A DNA stretch of 64,000 bases from Chitinophaga ginsengisegetis (GTDB taxonomy: Bacteria > Bacteroidota > Bacteroidia > Chitinophagales > Chitinophagaceae), in contig NZ_FUZZ01000001.1 of the NCBI RefSeq assembly GCF_900168065.1, positions 3,406,623 through 3,470,622 of the forward strand, read 5' to 3'. Below are positions 9,040-19,200 of this stretch, in pieces (the first letter of the stretch is position 1; every line of letters begins with the position of its first letter). The notes under the pieces are model-generated. The model was not told where the DNA came from. It ran no database searches and was given only the letters and a program-made list of their open reading frames with translations. Position numbers and translations under genes: made by a program.

Positions 9040-9127
9040 AGTGCATAGGGAGTGCATTAACAGTGCATTAATAGTGCATGAGGAGTGCATGCTAACAGTA
9101 TAGATAGTGCATGGATGATCCATGACA
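9040..9127. repeat. 11-bp-phased AGTGCAT repeat array
   Basis: AGTGCAT begins at 9040, 9051, 9062, 9073, 9084 and 9106. Degenerate units occupy the two expected slots at 9095 (ACAGTAT) and 9117 (GATCCAT). The period is exactly 11 bp, one DNA helical turn, while the four bases between cores vary. Since 11 is not a multiple of three, it is not a protein repeat. Confidence 0.9.
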
Positions 9128-9267
9128 TACGCAGGTCCGGGGCATTGGAGATACATCCGCAAGGCAAGAGCGGCTCCTCCATCAAATAATAAAAAAATAT
9201 GCTGTAAAGCGTATTTCTTTTGCCCCCAAACCATACATTTTAACTTTTTCTTTCCTGGCACGCCCTT

Positions 9268-9275
9268 TAATTTTG
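9268..9275 (+). promoter_or_regulatory. Putative promoter -7 box of PDZ gene
   Basis: TAATTTTG matches the Bacteroidota TAnnTTTG box 41 bp before the start codon. No clear -33 TTG is seen. Confidence 0.35.
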
Positions 9276-9316
9276 CCGCATTAGTTTAAATTTAATCAAC
9301 AAAACACCTAAGCACC

Positions 9317-10339
9317 ATGACCAGGTTACTGCAAATCCTCACTATAGCGGGTTTTTCCTGCTTCACCATGAGCGCGGTATCTGCGCAAACGAAAGACACT
9401 TCCAAAAATCAGCTGGGAGAGTTTGATGAAATTGTAATCAAACATAAAAGCGACAAAGACGGTAAAGTGACCGTGGAAATCAAAAACGGCGATGTGCTGA
9501 TCAATGGCCAGAAACTGGACCAGTACAGTAACTCCGACCTTACCGTTTTCCGCAGGAAGATCACGCCGCGCGATGGCAACGCCCTCACGTTTGACAGCAA
9601 CAGTTTACAGGGAGGCAGCTTTGATTTGTTTAACGACAACGATGAAGACAACGATATAGAAATGCCGGTGATGAACAAAGCCATCCTCGGTGTGATCACT
9701 GAAAAAGTGGCTGCCAGCGGCGTTACGGTAAAATCAGTAGCAAAAGGTACTCCAGCTGATAAAGCAGGCATAAAAACCGGCGATATCATAACTTCTGTAG
9801 ATGATAAAAAGATCAATGAACCGGCAGAATTATTTGAAGAGATCGGCAAACATAAACCGGCAGACAAAGTAACGGTAACGTACATACGTAATACCAAAAC
9901 AAACAAGGTAGCGGTTACCCTCGATGAACGAAAAGAAATGGATAATGGCTGGACCATGCATCCACCTTTATCCGCACTGCCAAAGAACGGACCAAGATCC
10001 TTCTCTTCCCCTATGCCGCGTGGTTTCCAGGGATTTGGCGACAACTGGGATAACAACGAAAAACTGGGCCTCCGCGTACAGGATACCGAAAATAATGAAG
10101 GCGCACAGGTAATTGAGGTGGCTCCTTCTTCTGCAGCCGCAGCAGCAGGTTTCCAGAAAGATGATATAGTATTGGAACTTGCCGGGATACCGGTTAAAAA
10201 TGCAGCAGAGCTATCTAAAGCATACCGTGAAACACAGGCCAAAGTGAAAGGCGACGCACCGGCAAAAATCCGCCGGAATGGATCCGATAAAACGCTGATA
10301 ATTAAATTGCCCGTGAAACTGAATAAGGCGGATATATAA
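9317..10339 (+). CDS. Exported protein with two PDZ domains
   Basis: A 340-residue periplasmic or surface protein with a signal peptide (residues 1-23, ending AVSAQ). The first PDZ domain spans about 118-205 (AILGVITEK, GTPADKAGIKTGDIITSVDDKKI) and the second about 250-330 (LGLRVQD, SSAAAAAGFQKDDIVLELAG). There is no protease domain: neither the HtrA Ser-His-Asp motifs nor the S41 motifs appear. It resembles the tail of a DegP-type protease without its enzyme, so a peptide-binding adaptor role is inferred. The phased AGTGCAT array lies upstream. Its stop is 2 bp from that of the convergent aldehyde dehydrogenase gene. Confidence 0.8.
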   Translation: MTRLLQILTIAGFSCFTMSAVSAQTKDTSKNQLGEFDEIVIKHKSDKDGKVTVEIKNGDVLINGQKLDQYSNSDLTVFRRKITPRDGNALTFDSNSLQGGSFDLFNDNDEDNDIEMPVMNKAILGVITEKVAASGVTVKSVAKGTPADKAGIKTGDIITSVDDKKINEPAELFEEIGKHKPADKVTVTYIRNTKTNKVAVTLDERKEMDNGWTMHPPLSALPKNGPRSFSSPMPRGFQGFGDNWDNNEKLGLRVQDTENNEGAQVIEVAPSSAAAAAGFQKDDIVLELAGIPVKNAAELSKAYRETQAKVKGDAPAKIRRNGSDKTLIIKLPVKLNKADI

Positions 10340-10341
10340 GC

Positions 10342-11724
10342 CTATTTCATCACCATCTTCATCATCTTCAATTTATTTTTAAACGGCGGATACTTCATTG
10401 GAACATCCAGCCAAGTAGCCGTTTTCAGCATCCCTTTCTGATGGGTAAAAGTATCAAAGCTGTATTTGCCGTGATACTTTCCCATCCCGCTGTACCCTGC
10501 GCCACCAAAGGGTAATTCAGGATTGGTGAGATGAACCAGCGCATTATTCACGCAACCTCCGCCAAAACGCACCTGCTCTATCAGTGCCTTCTCCGTTTTC
10601 TTACTCTTTGTAAAAACATACAACGCCAGCGGGTAAGGCAACTGCTTAATGGCCTCTATGGCCTGCGGCAGGCTGGCGTAGGTAAGTATAGGCAACACGG
10701 GACCAAATATTTCGTCCTGCATCACCGGGTCCGTCCATTCCACATCTTCCAGCAGGGTAGGGGCTATATAAAGCTGATCCCGGTTTGTTTCCCCGCCGTG
10801 CAGTATGTGGCCTTCGCCCAGGTAGCCGGCCACCGTATCAAATCGCCTGGCATTGATAATACGGGCATAATCATCACTGCGGGAGGGATCTTCCCCGAAA
10901 AATTCTGTTATCGCCGCTTTCAGCGCAGCTACCAGTTCATCCTTCACTTTATGGTGTACCAGCAGGTAATCCGGCGCCACACAGGTTTGACCGGCATTCC
11001 AGAACTTACCCCACACTATTCGTTTAGCCGCCACCGTTACATTCACTTTTTCATCTACCACACAAGGCGATTTACCGCCCAGTTCCAGCGTAACCGGCGT
11101 GAGGTGCGGCACCGCCATTTCCAGGATCTTCTTGCCCACCGGGATACTCCCCGTGAAAAACACATGATCGAACCGGAAGCTCATCAGGGTAGGAATCACC
11201 TCTGTTCCATCCCCCTCTACTACCGTAATATAGGCCGGATCAAAAGTATCTTTTATCAGCGCAGCGGTTACCGCCGCAGTATGCGGCGCCAGCTCCGACG
11301 GCTTAATAATGGCACAGTTACCACCGGCAATGGCCCCCAGTAAAGGGCTGATCAGCAACATAAACGGGTAGTTCCAGGGGCCAACAATGAGGGTAAGCCC
11401 CAACGGCTGCTTATATACCCGGCTGCTGCTGGGATAGGTCACAAAAGGAGAGGTAACCAGCTCGGGCTCCATCCATTGCTTCAGCCCTTGCAGGATATAG
11501 CTGATTTCTTCATACAAAAATCCTATCTCACTGCCATAAGATTCCAGCGGATGCTTGTGCAGATCAGCATGCAGGGCAGCGGTGATTTTATCTTCGAACT
11601 TCTTAATCCCGTTCTTCAAACGCTTTAACTGCGTTTTGCGGAAGGAATAAGAAAGTGTGGCGCCGGAGTCGAAATAAACCTGTTGCGCCTGATAAAGCTG
11701 ACTTGCCTGGGCCTTGCTGATCAT
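10342..11724 (-). CDS. NAD(P)-dependent aldehyde dehydrogenase, class 3 type
   Basis: Oxidises aldehydes to carboxylic acids. The 460-residue length and sequence fit the class 3 / fatty-aldehyde branch (often annotated ALDH or coniferyl aldehyde dehydrogenase). Visible landmarks are the GPWNYPF motif near 115-121, the cofactor-binding FTGS near 190, the catalytic Glu in ELGGKSP (residue 214) and the catalytic Cys in NAGQTC (residue 248). It has no signal peptide and is probably cytoplasmic. The gene is convergent with the PDZ gene and divergent from gatB. Confidence 0.93.
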   Translation of the reverse strand: MISKAQASQLYQAQQVYFDSGATLSYSFRKTQLKRLKNGIKKFEDKITAALHADLHKHPLESYGSEIGFLYEEISYILQGLKQWMEPELVTSPFVTYPSSSRVYKQPLGLTLIVGPWNYPFMLLISPLLGAIAGGNCAIIKPSELAPHTAAVTAALIKDTFDPAYITVVEGDGTEVIPTLMSFRFDHVFFTGSIPVGKKILEMAVPHLTPVTLELGGKSPCVVDEKVNVTVAAKRIVWGKFWNAGQTCVAPDYLLVHHKVKDELVAALKAAITEFFGEDPSRSDDYARIINARRFDTVAGYLGEGHILHGGETNRDQLYIAPTLLEDVEWTDPVMQDEIFGPVLPILTYASLPQAIEAIKQLPYPLALYVFTKSKKTEKALIEQVRFGGGCVNNALVHLTNPELPFGGAGYSGMGKYHGKYSFDTFTHQKGMLKTATWLDVPMKYPPFKNKLKMMKMVMK

Positions 11725-11802
11725 AGGGAAGAAATTTTGATGTGTATCTCAATTTAGGGATTTATTGGCACCAAATAGCCTGAAATCACGGTATTATTTG
11801 AA

Positions 11803-11810
11803 TATATTTG
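11803..11810 (+). promoter_or_regulatory. Putative promoter -7 box of gatB
   Basis: TATATTTG fits TAnnTTTG and lies 18 bp before the chosen ATG, which also argues against the upstream TTG at 11808 as a start. Confidence 0.35.
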
Positions 11811-11828
11811 TGGGAATCAGTACGGAAA

Positions 11829-13280
11829 ATGAGCGATATATACAGCAAATATGAAACAGTGATCGGGCTGGAAGTGCACGCCCAGCTGCTTACCGAAAGT
11901 AAATTATTTTGCAGCGACAGCGCAGCTTTTGGCGGCGCTCCAAATACGCATATCAGTCCCATTACAATGGGCCACCCGGGCACCTTGCCCCGCATGAACC
12001 GCAAAGCGGCCGAATATGCCATCAAACTGGGTCTTGCCTGTCATTGTGAAATTGAAAAGGACAATTATTTTGCCCGTAAGAATTATTTCTACCCGGATCT
12101 TCCAAAAGGATACCAGGTATCCCAACATACGGCACCCATCTGTAAAGGCGGTTATATTACCATTATTACAGATGCCGGCACCCGCAATGTACAGCTGAAC
12201 CGCATCCACCTGGAAGAAGATGCGGGTAAACTCCTGCACGACCAGGACCCCGACAACAGCTACGTGGATTTAAACCGCGCGGGCGTTCCCCTCGTGGAAA
12301 TAGTAACCGAACCAGACATGCATAACAGCGAGGAAGCATACGCCTACCTTACCGAAATGCGCCGCCTGGTACGTTACCTGGGCGTATGTGATGGTAATAT
12401 GGAAGAAGGCAGCATGCGCTGCGATGCCAACATTTCAGTTCGCCTGAAAGGCAGCACCACCCTGGGTACGAAGGTAGAGGTGAAAAATATGAACTCTATC
12501 CGCAACGTAAAACGGGCCATCGATAACGAAGTAAAAAGACAAATAGATCTCATAGAAGCCGGTGGCACCCTGGTACAGGAAACACGCAGCTTTGATGCAT
12601 CCAACGGCAGCTCGTTTTCCCTGCGTTCCAAAGAAGAAGCTAATGATTACCGCTACTTCCCGGAACCAGACCTGGCGCCATTTAAGCTAACAGATGAATT
12701 CATTAACAGCGTACGGGCCACACTGCCCGCACTGCCGGAAGAACTCATCCGTAAATACACCACCGATTTTGGCCTGCCGGAATACGATGCGCGTGTTATC
12801 TGCGATGATAAATCCACGGCCGACTATTACGAAAGTTTAATTGCCGTTACCTCGCAATATAAAGCCGCTGCCAACTGGATGCTGGGCCCTGTTAAATCCT
12901 GGCTGAATGAACACTCCGCAGAAATCAGTCATTTCCCGGTAACGCCACAGGCATTGGCCGCGTTAATTACGCTTACAGATGCAGGAAAAGTCAGCTTCTC
13001 CATCGCCTCTTCCCGCATATTGCCGGAAATGATCCAAACACCCGCGGATCATCCGATGGACATCGCTACCCGCCTGAATTTATTACAGGATAACAACGCC
13101 GACAACATTTCTCCCATTATTGATGAAGTGCTGGCAAAATATCCGGATAAAGTAGCGGCCTTTAAAAGTGGCAAAAAAGGGCTGATGTCGCTGTTCGTAG
13201 GAGAGGTAATGAAATTATCCAAAGGCAAGGCTGATCCGCGGCTCACCAATGAATTGCTGGCAGAGAAGCTGAAAGGCTAA
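11829..13280 (+). CDS. gatB: Asp-tRNA(Asn)/Glu-tRNA(Gln) amidotransferase subunit B
   Basis: The tRNA-binding and kinase subunit of GatCAB, which amidates misacylated Glu-tRNA-Gln and Asp-tRNA-Asn. The 483-residue protein begins with YETVIGLEVHAQL and carries the SPITMGHPGTLPRMN, FYPDLPKGYQ and DLNRAGVPLVEIVTEPD blocks. The YqeY-like helical tail domain is C-terminal. The frame extends to a TTG at 11808, but the ATG at 11829 matches the usual N-terminus. gatA and gatC are not in the window, so the complex is encoded at separate sites. Confidence 0.97.
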   Translation: MSDIYSKYETVIGLEVHAQLLTESKLFCSDSAAFGGAPNTHISPITMGHPGTLPRMNRKAAEYAIKLGLACHCEIEKDNYFARKNYFYPDLPKGYQVSQHTAPICKGGYITIITDAGTRNVQLNRIHLEEDAGKLLHDQDPDNSYVDLNRAGVPLVEIVTEPDMHNSEEAYAYLTEMRRLVRYLGVCDGNMEEGSMRCDANISVRLKGSTTLGTKVEVKNMNSIRNVKRAIDNEVKRQIDLIEAGGTLVQETRSFDASNGSSFSLRSKEEANDYRYFPEPDLAPFKLTDEFINSVRATLPALPEELIRKYTTDFGLPEYDARVICDDKSTADYYESLIAVTSQYKAAANWMLGPVKSWLNEHSAEISHFPVTPQALAALITLTDAGKVSFSIASSRILPEMIQTPADHPMDIATRLNLLQDNNADNISPIIDEVLAKYPDKVAAFKSGKKGLMSLFVGEVMKLSKGKADPRLTNELLAEKLKG

Positions 13281-13348
13281 AACAGCATTGGAAATATTTA
13301 TCCTATATTGAGTGGTATCCGTCAGATGAATGTTCAAAAAATAGTAGC

Positions 13349-14500
13349 ATGAAAAAATACTTATTATGGATTTCCGCCGCCGCTTTCCTCGCAGGATGCG
13401 CCGGGCAAACGGAAAAAGGTGAATTTAAAATAGAAGGACACCTGAGCAATTTACCATTGGGTTCTGTATTACTGGAAGAACTGACACTGGACAATGTGAA
13501 AGTGGTGGATTCTACCAATGTAAAAGATGCCAGTGGCAAATTCACGCTGAAAGGAATGGTGCCCGAACAGGGACTGTACCGCGTACGCTTTGAAAATGGC
13601 AAATTTATATTACTTGCACTCGATGCCGGCGATATGAAAATAGATGGAGATATAGATAAACTGGAAGATGTAAAGATCAGCGGTTCCGAACCAACTGCCG
13701 AACTCCAACAGTTTATGAGCGATATCAGCAAACAGTCTATTGCACTCACAGAAGAAATGCGTAGCCTGGATAGTCTCCACGCTGTGCTGCCCGATAGTGC
13801 ATTCCAACCCAAAGTAGCTGCCTTTCAGAAAAAAGAAAAAGAGTTTGAAAACGGCTTTTTCCTGATGGCAGATAAAACAAAAAATCCGGCCACCGCAGTA
13901 TTTGCGATCAGCCAGGTGAGGAACGGAGAAGAGATTGTTGCACACAAACAGGTGATCACCAATCTTGCTACCCGTTTTCCAAAAAACACTTTGGTAAAAA
14001 GCATGACAGATAAGATCCTGGAACTGGAGAAGAATCAGGGCTCCGGCGGCGATGCAGCCGGTGGAGAAGAACCATCTGCTATAAAAGTAGGCCAGGTAGC
14101 TCCCGACTTCACCCTTCCCGATCCATCCGGCAAAATGATCAGTCTCAGTTCTTTCCGCGGTAAATTTGTACTGGTGGATTTCTGGGCCAGCTGGTGCGGT
14201 CCATGCCGCCAGGAAAACCCGAACGTGGTGAAAGCTTATCAGCAATACAAAGGAAAAAACTTTACCATTCTCGGTGTATCACTGGATAAAACAAAAGATA
14301 AATGGCAGGAAGCTATTAAAGCAGATGGACTGGTATGGAGCCATGTAAGCGATCTCAAATTCTGGGATTCTTCCGTAGTACCTTTGTATGGTCTTAATGC
14401 TATTCCAACCAATTTCCTGCTGGATCCGCAGGGAAAAGTAATTGCCTCCAACCTGAGAGGACCTGCGCTGGAAGCGAAGCTGCAGGAAGTGCTGAAATAA
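13349..14500 (+). CDS. TlpA-type thiol-disulfide oxidoreductase lipoprotein with DUF4369 domain
   Basis: A 383-residue lipoprotein with a lipobox ending at Cys17 (FLAGC). An N-terminal DUF4369-like beta domain (about 25-125) is followed by a helical linker and a C-terminal thioredoxin domain with WCGPC (Cys283 and Cys286). This architecture is common in Bacteroidota and fits a periplasm-facing reductase of protein thiols or of c-type cytochrome precursors. The substrate is not indicated. It probably forms its own transcript, ending at the hairpin at 14521-14552. It contrasts with the cysteine-free relative at 3816-4310. Confidence 0.92.
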   Translation: MKKYLLWISAAAFLAGCAGQTEKGEFKIEGHLSNLPLGSVLLEELTLDNVKVVDSTNVKDASGKFTLKGMVPEQGLYRVRFENGKFILLALDAGDMKIDGDIDKLEDVKISGSEPTAELQQFMSDISKQSIALTEEMRSLDSLHAVLPDSAFQPKVAAFQKKEKEFENGFFLMADKTKNPATAVFAISQVRNGEEIVAHKQVITNLATRFPKNTLVKSMTDKILELEKNQGSGGDAAGGEEPSAIKVGQVAPDFTLPDPSGKMISLSSFRGKFVLVDFWASWCGPCRQENPNVVKAYQQYKGKNFTILGVSLDKTKDKWQEAIKADGLVWSHVSDLKFWDSSVVPLYGLNAIPTNFLLDPQGKVIASNLRGPALEAKLQEVLK

Positions 14501-14520
14501 TATAATCATCTACATAAAAA

Positions 14521-14552
14521 AACTCACCGGCATTACACCGGTGAGTTTTTTG
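14521..14552. terminator. Bidirectional terminator
   Basis: The perfect stem ACTCACCGG/CCGGTGAGT with a 7-base loop lies between convergent genes. It has TTTTTT on the plus side and TTTTTTT on the minus side, so it serves both the TlpA-type gene and the susCD pair 1. Confidence 0.88.
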
Positions 14553-14574
14553 TTATTATAGGTTAAGGCAAGGT

Positions 14575-16209
14575 TTAGTATTGTGGATTCTGTGCATTCT
14601 TCAAAGCAGGATTTGCAGAGATCTCAGTTGCCGGCAGCGGCCAGATAAACCGGTAATCAGCATACTTAATGCTACCGTAACTGGACGGTGTTACCGGTCT
14701 GGTAACGGTGTTGTAATTGCTGCCATCATCTTTCAGATCATCAACGATCACCTTTGCAGGGATACCACCTGTTCCATACTTTGCATCCAGTGCAAGACGG
14801 GTAATATCCGGCCAGCGGCGGCCTTCACCTGCAAATTCTACGCGACGCTCATCCAGTACTGCCTGGATCATGTCGAGCGGAGCAGTGGTGATGCGGTTCG
14901 GACTGCCTTCAGGTAAAGAACGGTTGCGAACAGCATTGTATAACTTGAACGACTGTACGATATTACCTGCGCGTGCATAAGCTTCAGCTGCATTCAGCAA
15001 TACTTCTGCATAACGGATCATCGGCGCCCAGTCGGACTTATTCAGATAATCACGGTATTTATAATTGAAGTAGAAATTCTGAACCGGCTTACCACCTGAT
15101 ACGGTAGCCTGTTTTACCTGCAATAAAACACGGCGCATGTCATCGCCTGCCCAGAAAGAGGCATTGTACAGATTCGGGCTGGTGGCTACCAGACCACGGC
15201 CTTTCTGGTCAGAAGGACCAAACATTGCTGCCAGCGCACCGTTGGAGCCTCCGTTGGTGATTGCACTGTTAGCGATAGAGAAAATAGATTCTGTATTATT
15301 ATCTGCTTTTGTGAATGGTCCATCAGGGCTGTCGGTGAGTTTATAACCTTTCACCGGGCTCACAAATGGCGCGCTTTGATCTGCACCCAGCTTCGCTGCT
15401 TCTGTGATAACACCCTGCCAATCGGCCATATGGAGCTTAATCCTTGTTTTCAAAGCAATAGCTGCTCCTTTGGTTGCCCTGCTGATAGGATTGGCTGTAG
15501 TAGGAAGCAGGTTCGCTTCTGCAAAATCCAGATCCGCCAGTATTTTGGTGTAGTCTTCTTTTACCGTACCACGGCCCACTTTCAGGGCTTCCTGTATTTC
15601 AGCCGGTGTGCTGACAGGCATATCTCTGTAAGGAATCCCAACCTGTGCACCCGCACCATCTGCATACGGACGGCTGTAATGAATCACCGCTTCATGATGC
15701 GCCAGCGCACGCAGAAAACGGGCTTCACCTTCCAGCTGCAGCGCTTTAGCCTGCGAAATCACGTTGCTGGCAGCGGCTTTCCGCACACCATCAATGAGCG
15801 TATTGGCCTGGTTGATCAGTGCATACAGGTTCACCCACATCTGCACATTATTGGCAGAAGTAGGACTGTAACTACCTTTGTAAGTGATATCATAAAACGT
15901 AGCCAGGTTCACCATATCTTCTCCGCGCATTTCATCCTGCTCTATGGCAGCGGCACCGAAAGGATAGCCACGGCCTAAAGTATAATCATCATTATAACTT
16001 CCCAGCGCAGCTGTATTATACATACCATTTGCAGCGAGTTCGATAGTAGACGAATCCGAAAATACGGCGTCCTGTGGCAAGGCGTTCTTTGGTGATAATT
16101 CCGTGTATTTTGAACAGGACACAGCACCCAGTGATAACACCAGTAATCCTGCTGCTACTGCTTTCATGCTTCTGTTATATTTATATGCCATTGTATTTCT
16201 CATGTTCAT
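14575..16209 (-). CDS. SusD/RagB-family outer-membrane lipoprotein, pair 1
   Basis: Surface-exposed ligand-binding partner of the adjacent TonB-dependent receptor, probably acting as the lid of the SusCD transporter. The 544-residue protein has a lipobox ending VSC (Cys32 from the first Met). Alternative starts at Met3 or Met7 are possible. The body is of the RagB/SusD type, with TPR-like helices (LQLEGEARFLRALAHHEAV) and the typical C-terminus (LDERRVEFAGEGRRW, then NPALKNAQNPQY). It begins 6 bp after the SusC stop and is clearly co-transcribed with it. The ligand is unknown because no enzyme gene lies alongside. Confidence 0.93.
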   Translation of the reverse strand: MNMRNTMAYKYNRSMKAVAAGLLVLSLGAVSCSKYTELSPKNALPQDAVFSDSSTIELAANGMYNTAALGSYNDDYTLGRGYPFGAAAIEQDEMRGEDMVNLATFYDITYKGSYSPTSANNVQMWVNLYALINQANTLIDGVRKAAASNVISQAKALQLEGEARFLRALAHHEAVIHYSRPYADGAGAQVGIPYRDMPVSTPAEIQEALKVGRGTVKEDYTKILADLDFAEANLLPTTANPISRATKGAAIALKTRIKLHMADWQGVITEAAKLGADQSAPFVSPVKGYKLTDSPDGPFTKADNNTESIFSIANSAITNGGSNGALAAMFGPSDQKGRGLVATSPNLYNASFWAGDDMRRVLLQVKQATVSGGKPVQNFYFNYKYRDYLNKSDWAPMIRYAEVLLNAAEAYARAGNIVQSFKLYNAVRNRSLPEGSPNRITTAPLDMIQAVLDERRVEFAGEGRRWPDITRLALDAKYGTGGIPAKVIVDDLKDDGSNYNTVTRPVTPSSYGSIKYADYRFIWPLPATEISANPALKNAQNPQY

Positions 16210-16215
16210 TATTTT

Positions 16216-19200
16216 TTATAATCCTACGTTAATACCAAAAGTATAGCTGCGGGGAACCGGGTTGGTGTTGTAATCCAAACCTGGTTGCGTGTTAGCTCTT
16301 GAATCCACATAAGTGTTTAATTCAGGATCAAGACCGGAATACTTTGTGATAATGAATGCGTTCTGCACCTGTGCATAAACGCGGATGCTGCTCAGCTTAA
16401 TTCTTTCCAGCATAGCTTTAGGCAGGGTATAACCCAGGCCAATGTTCTGCGCACGGATAAAACTGCCATCTTCCAGGAAACGGCTGTTAACGTTACCACT
16501 CTGCAGGATAAAATTATCTGCACCCAGGTACAGTTTAGGTACGTCTGTTACCTGGCCCGGAGTAGTCCACCTGTTTAAAATTTCTTTACCGTTGTTCAGG
16601 AACTTCTGGTTGTTCAAACCTTCCTGGCGGGTTACGCTGTAAACCTTGTTACCACCGGAGAAAGAGAGGAACAGGTTAAAGTCGAATCCTTTGTAATTAA
16701 CGGTATTGTTCAAACCACCATAATAGGTTGGAGTAGCGTTACCGAGGATTTTTTTGTCGGAAGATGATAATGCTTTTGCTGAAGTAGATACATCTTCAGG
16801 CTTTGAAGCATTGTAGGCATAGTAAACACCTTTTGATGCATCACCCTGTATAATGGAACCATCTGCTTTTTTCCACAATGGGTTACCGTTTGCAGGATTC
16901 ACACCCATTGATTCGTAACCATAAAAAGCACCCATAGATTCACCTACGCGGGTAATGTTGTATGGATAAACGATATCTGCATTATCTACCAGTGCAGTAA
17001 TTTTATTTTTTACAAAAGAGATGTTGAAGGAAGTAGTCCAGGAGAAATCACCACGCTGAATATTAGTACTGTTCACTGTCAGCTCATAACCTTTGTTATA
17101 CATTTTACCCACGTTGGAATAAAATACATTCGGCTTGGTAGCGCTTGGCACACCTAATGACGGAGGCAGCGGAGACGCCAGGATCATGTTGTCAATATCA
17201 TTCCTGAAATAATCAGCCGTTACGGTGATCCTGTCGTGGAATAATCCCAGATCCAGCCCGATATTCATTTTTTTGCTGGTTTCAAAAGTCAGGTCCGGGT
17301 TGTATACCTGGTTGAAAGCAATACCCAGTAAGGATCCATACAGTGCTGGTTTGTAAGTACCGGCATAAGGATATGCACCGATATCCACGTTACCTACTTT
17401 AGCATAACCGCCGCGGATCTTCAGGTTGCTGATCAGGTCGGCGATACCGCCTTCCTGGAAGAAATTTTCCTGTGAAGCTCTCCAGCCAACGGAAACGCCC
17501 GGCAGTGTTACATCCTGTTTGCCGATAGGCAGGGAAGAAATAGCATCTCTGCGGAGAGTGGCAGATACCAGGTAGCGGTCTTTGTAGCTGTAGTTAGCTC
17601 TGATAAAGTACGACTGGAATGCGCGTTCCACCAGCGTACCACCCACCGTTTGAGTACCGGTGCTGTTGTCGATCAGGTTATCAGTACCAAAGAAAGGGCT
17701 GATCAGGTTAGTACCCTGCGCATAGAAACTTCTTTCTCTGGTTTTCTGATTTTCTGTTCCGATCACCGCGCCTACATTATGTGCGCCGATAGTTTTGTTA
17801 TAGCTTAAAGTGTTTACCCAGTTATAACGGAAGCTTGGAACAGACTGCTGATAGATAATACCATTGGTACCACGGCCATCGCCATGAATCGGGTTCCAGT
17901 ACTGGTAATCTTCCCCATTCATATAGTTTATACCGATCTGCGTTCTCAGGTCAAAATCTTTCAGAATTTTTACACTGGCAAAAGTATTACCGGTAAAATT
18001 CAGGTTCTTGTTACGGTAGATGTTATGATCCAACACATATTTGATGTTGGTATAGTTATCAGCGATAGTGGCTTTATTAGCGCCGCTACCGAGTGTATTG
18101 GTGTTGCTGAGATTATAGGTACCATCATTCCATTGGGCAGGTACGTTAGGTAATGCACGGATAGCATTGGAAAGATTGCTGGAAAGTCCGTTCTGGCTAA
18201 CGTTCAGACCATTGTTGGTAATGTGCGAAACACCGGCATTTACGCCTACAGTTACTACATTAAAAGCTTTCTGTTCCACTTTCAGGCGTACCTGGTATTT
18301 CCGCTGATCGTTACCAACAAGAATACCTTTCATATCGGTATATCCGAGGGAAACGTAGTAGTTGGTTTGATCATTGGCGCCGCTTAATGACAACGCATGA
18401 TTCTGTTGGAACCCTGTTCTGGTCACTATTTTCTGCCAATCGGTATTATAAAAACCCCCATCAGGATTTGGTGTAGGGAAAGCGTCCGGTGTAGCTGTTG
18501 GCTTAGCGTTCAGCTTTTTCTCATTAGCGATGGTTACAAATTCATCTGCATTCAGCAGATCAAATAATTTGGAAGGCTTAGCTGCAGCCATCCACATATC
18601 GTATGTGAGGCGTGGTCTACCGCTTTTACCTCTCTTGGTAGTTACCAGGATAACGCCGTTAGCAGCCCTGGAACCGTAGATTGCGGTGGCGGCGCCATCT
18701 TTCAGCACTTCCATGCTTTCGATATCATTTGGATTGATATCACCCAGCGGGTTATTGGAAGTAATAGTGCTCTGGTTGCCGGTGATGTAAGGTACCCCGT
18801 CAATTACATACAGCGGATCGGTGCCACTGCTGATACTGTTGGTACCGCGGATACGGATACGTGCGGGCTGGCCCAGTATACCGCTGGACACAGTAGCCTG
18901 TACACCTGCTACCTGTCCGGATAACTGACGATCGATACTGGATGCAGCCACATTTTTCAGTGTGGCTCCTTTGATGCTGGATACAGAAGCCGTGAGGTTT
19001 TTACGCTCAATAGTACCGTAACCCACCACCACTACTTCGCTCAATCCTTTCAGATCGGCCGCCAGTTGGGCGTTTACGGTAGATTTACCGGTAATACTTT
19101 CCTGTTGGGCGGTATAACCTACAAAAGAAAATTCAATGGCAGTCGCCTTCTCGCCAACGCTGAGCTTAAACTCTCCATTGGAGGCGGTCATGGTGCCGTT

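Larger units (their letters stand above)
8923..9316. other. Intergenic region alaS to PDZ gene
   Basis: No gene is supported here. A minus-strand frame at 8977-9261 is created partly by the repeat array and has no recognisable product. The region holds the alaS terminator (8948-8998), a direct repeat TTCATATA (9005-9012 and 9023-9030), the 11-bp-phased AGTGCAT array (9040-9127) and a TAATTTTG promoter box (9268-9275). Confidence 0.7.

Noticed and set aside
9040..9127. Possible CRISPR array
   Set aside because: Repeats are 7 bp with 4-bp linkers, far too short for CRISPR repeats and spacers, and no cas gene is present.
8977..9261. 94-codon minus-strand frame across the AGTGCAT array
   Set aside because: The 11-bp repeat is not in codon register and the frame resembles no protein; it also overlaps the alaS terminator.
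9409..10242. 277-codon open frame antisense to the PDZ gene
   Set aside because: Ser-rich shadow translation. The plus-strand gene has a signal peptide and two clear domains.
10342..11724. Terminator between the PDZ gene and the aldehyde dehydrogenase gene
   Set aside because: Only 2 bp separate the stop codons and I found no hairpin with a T run at either end.
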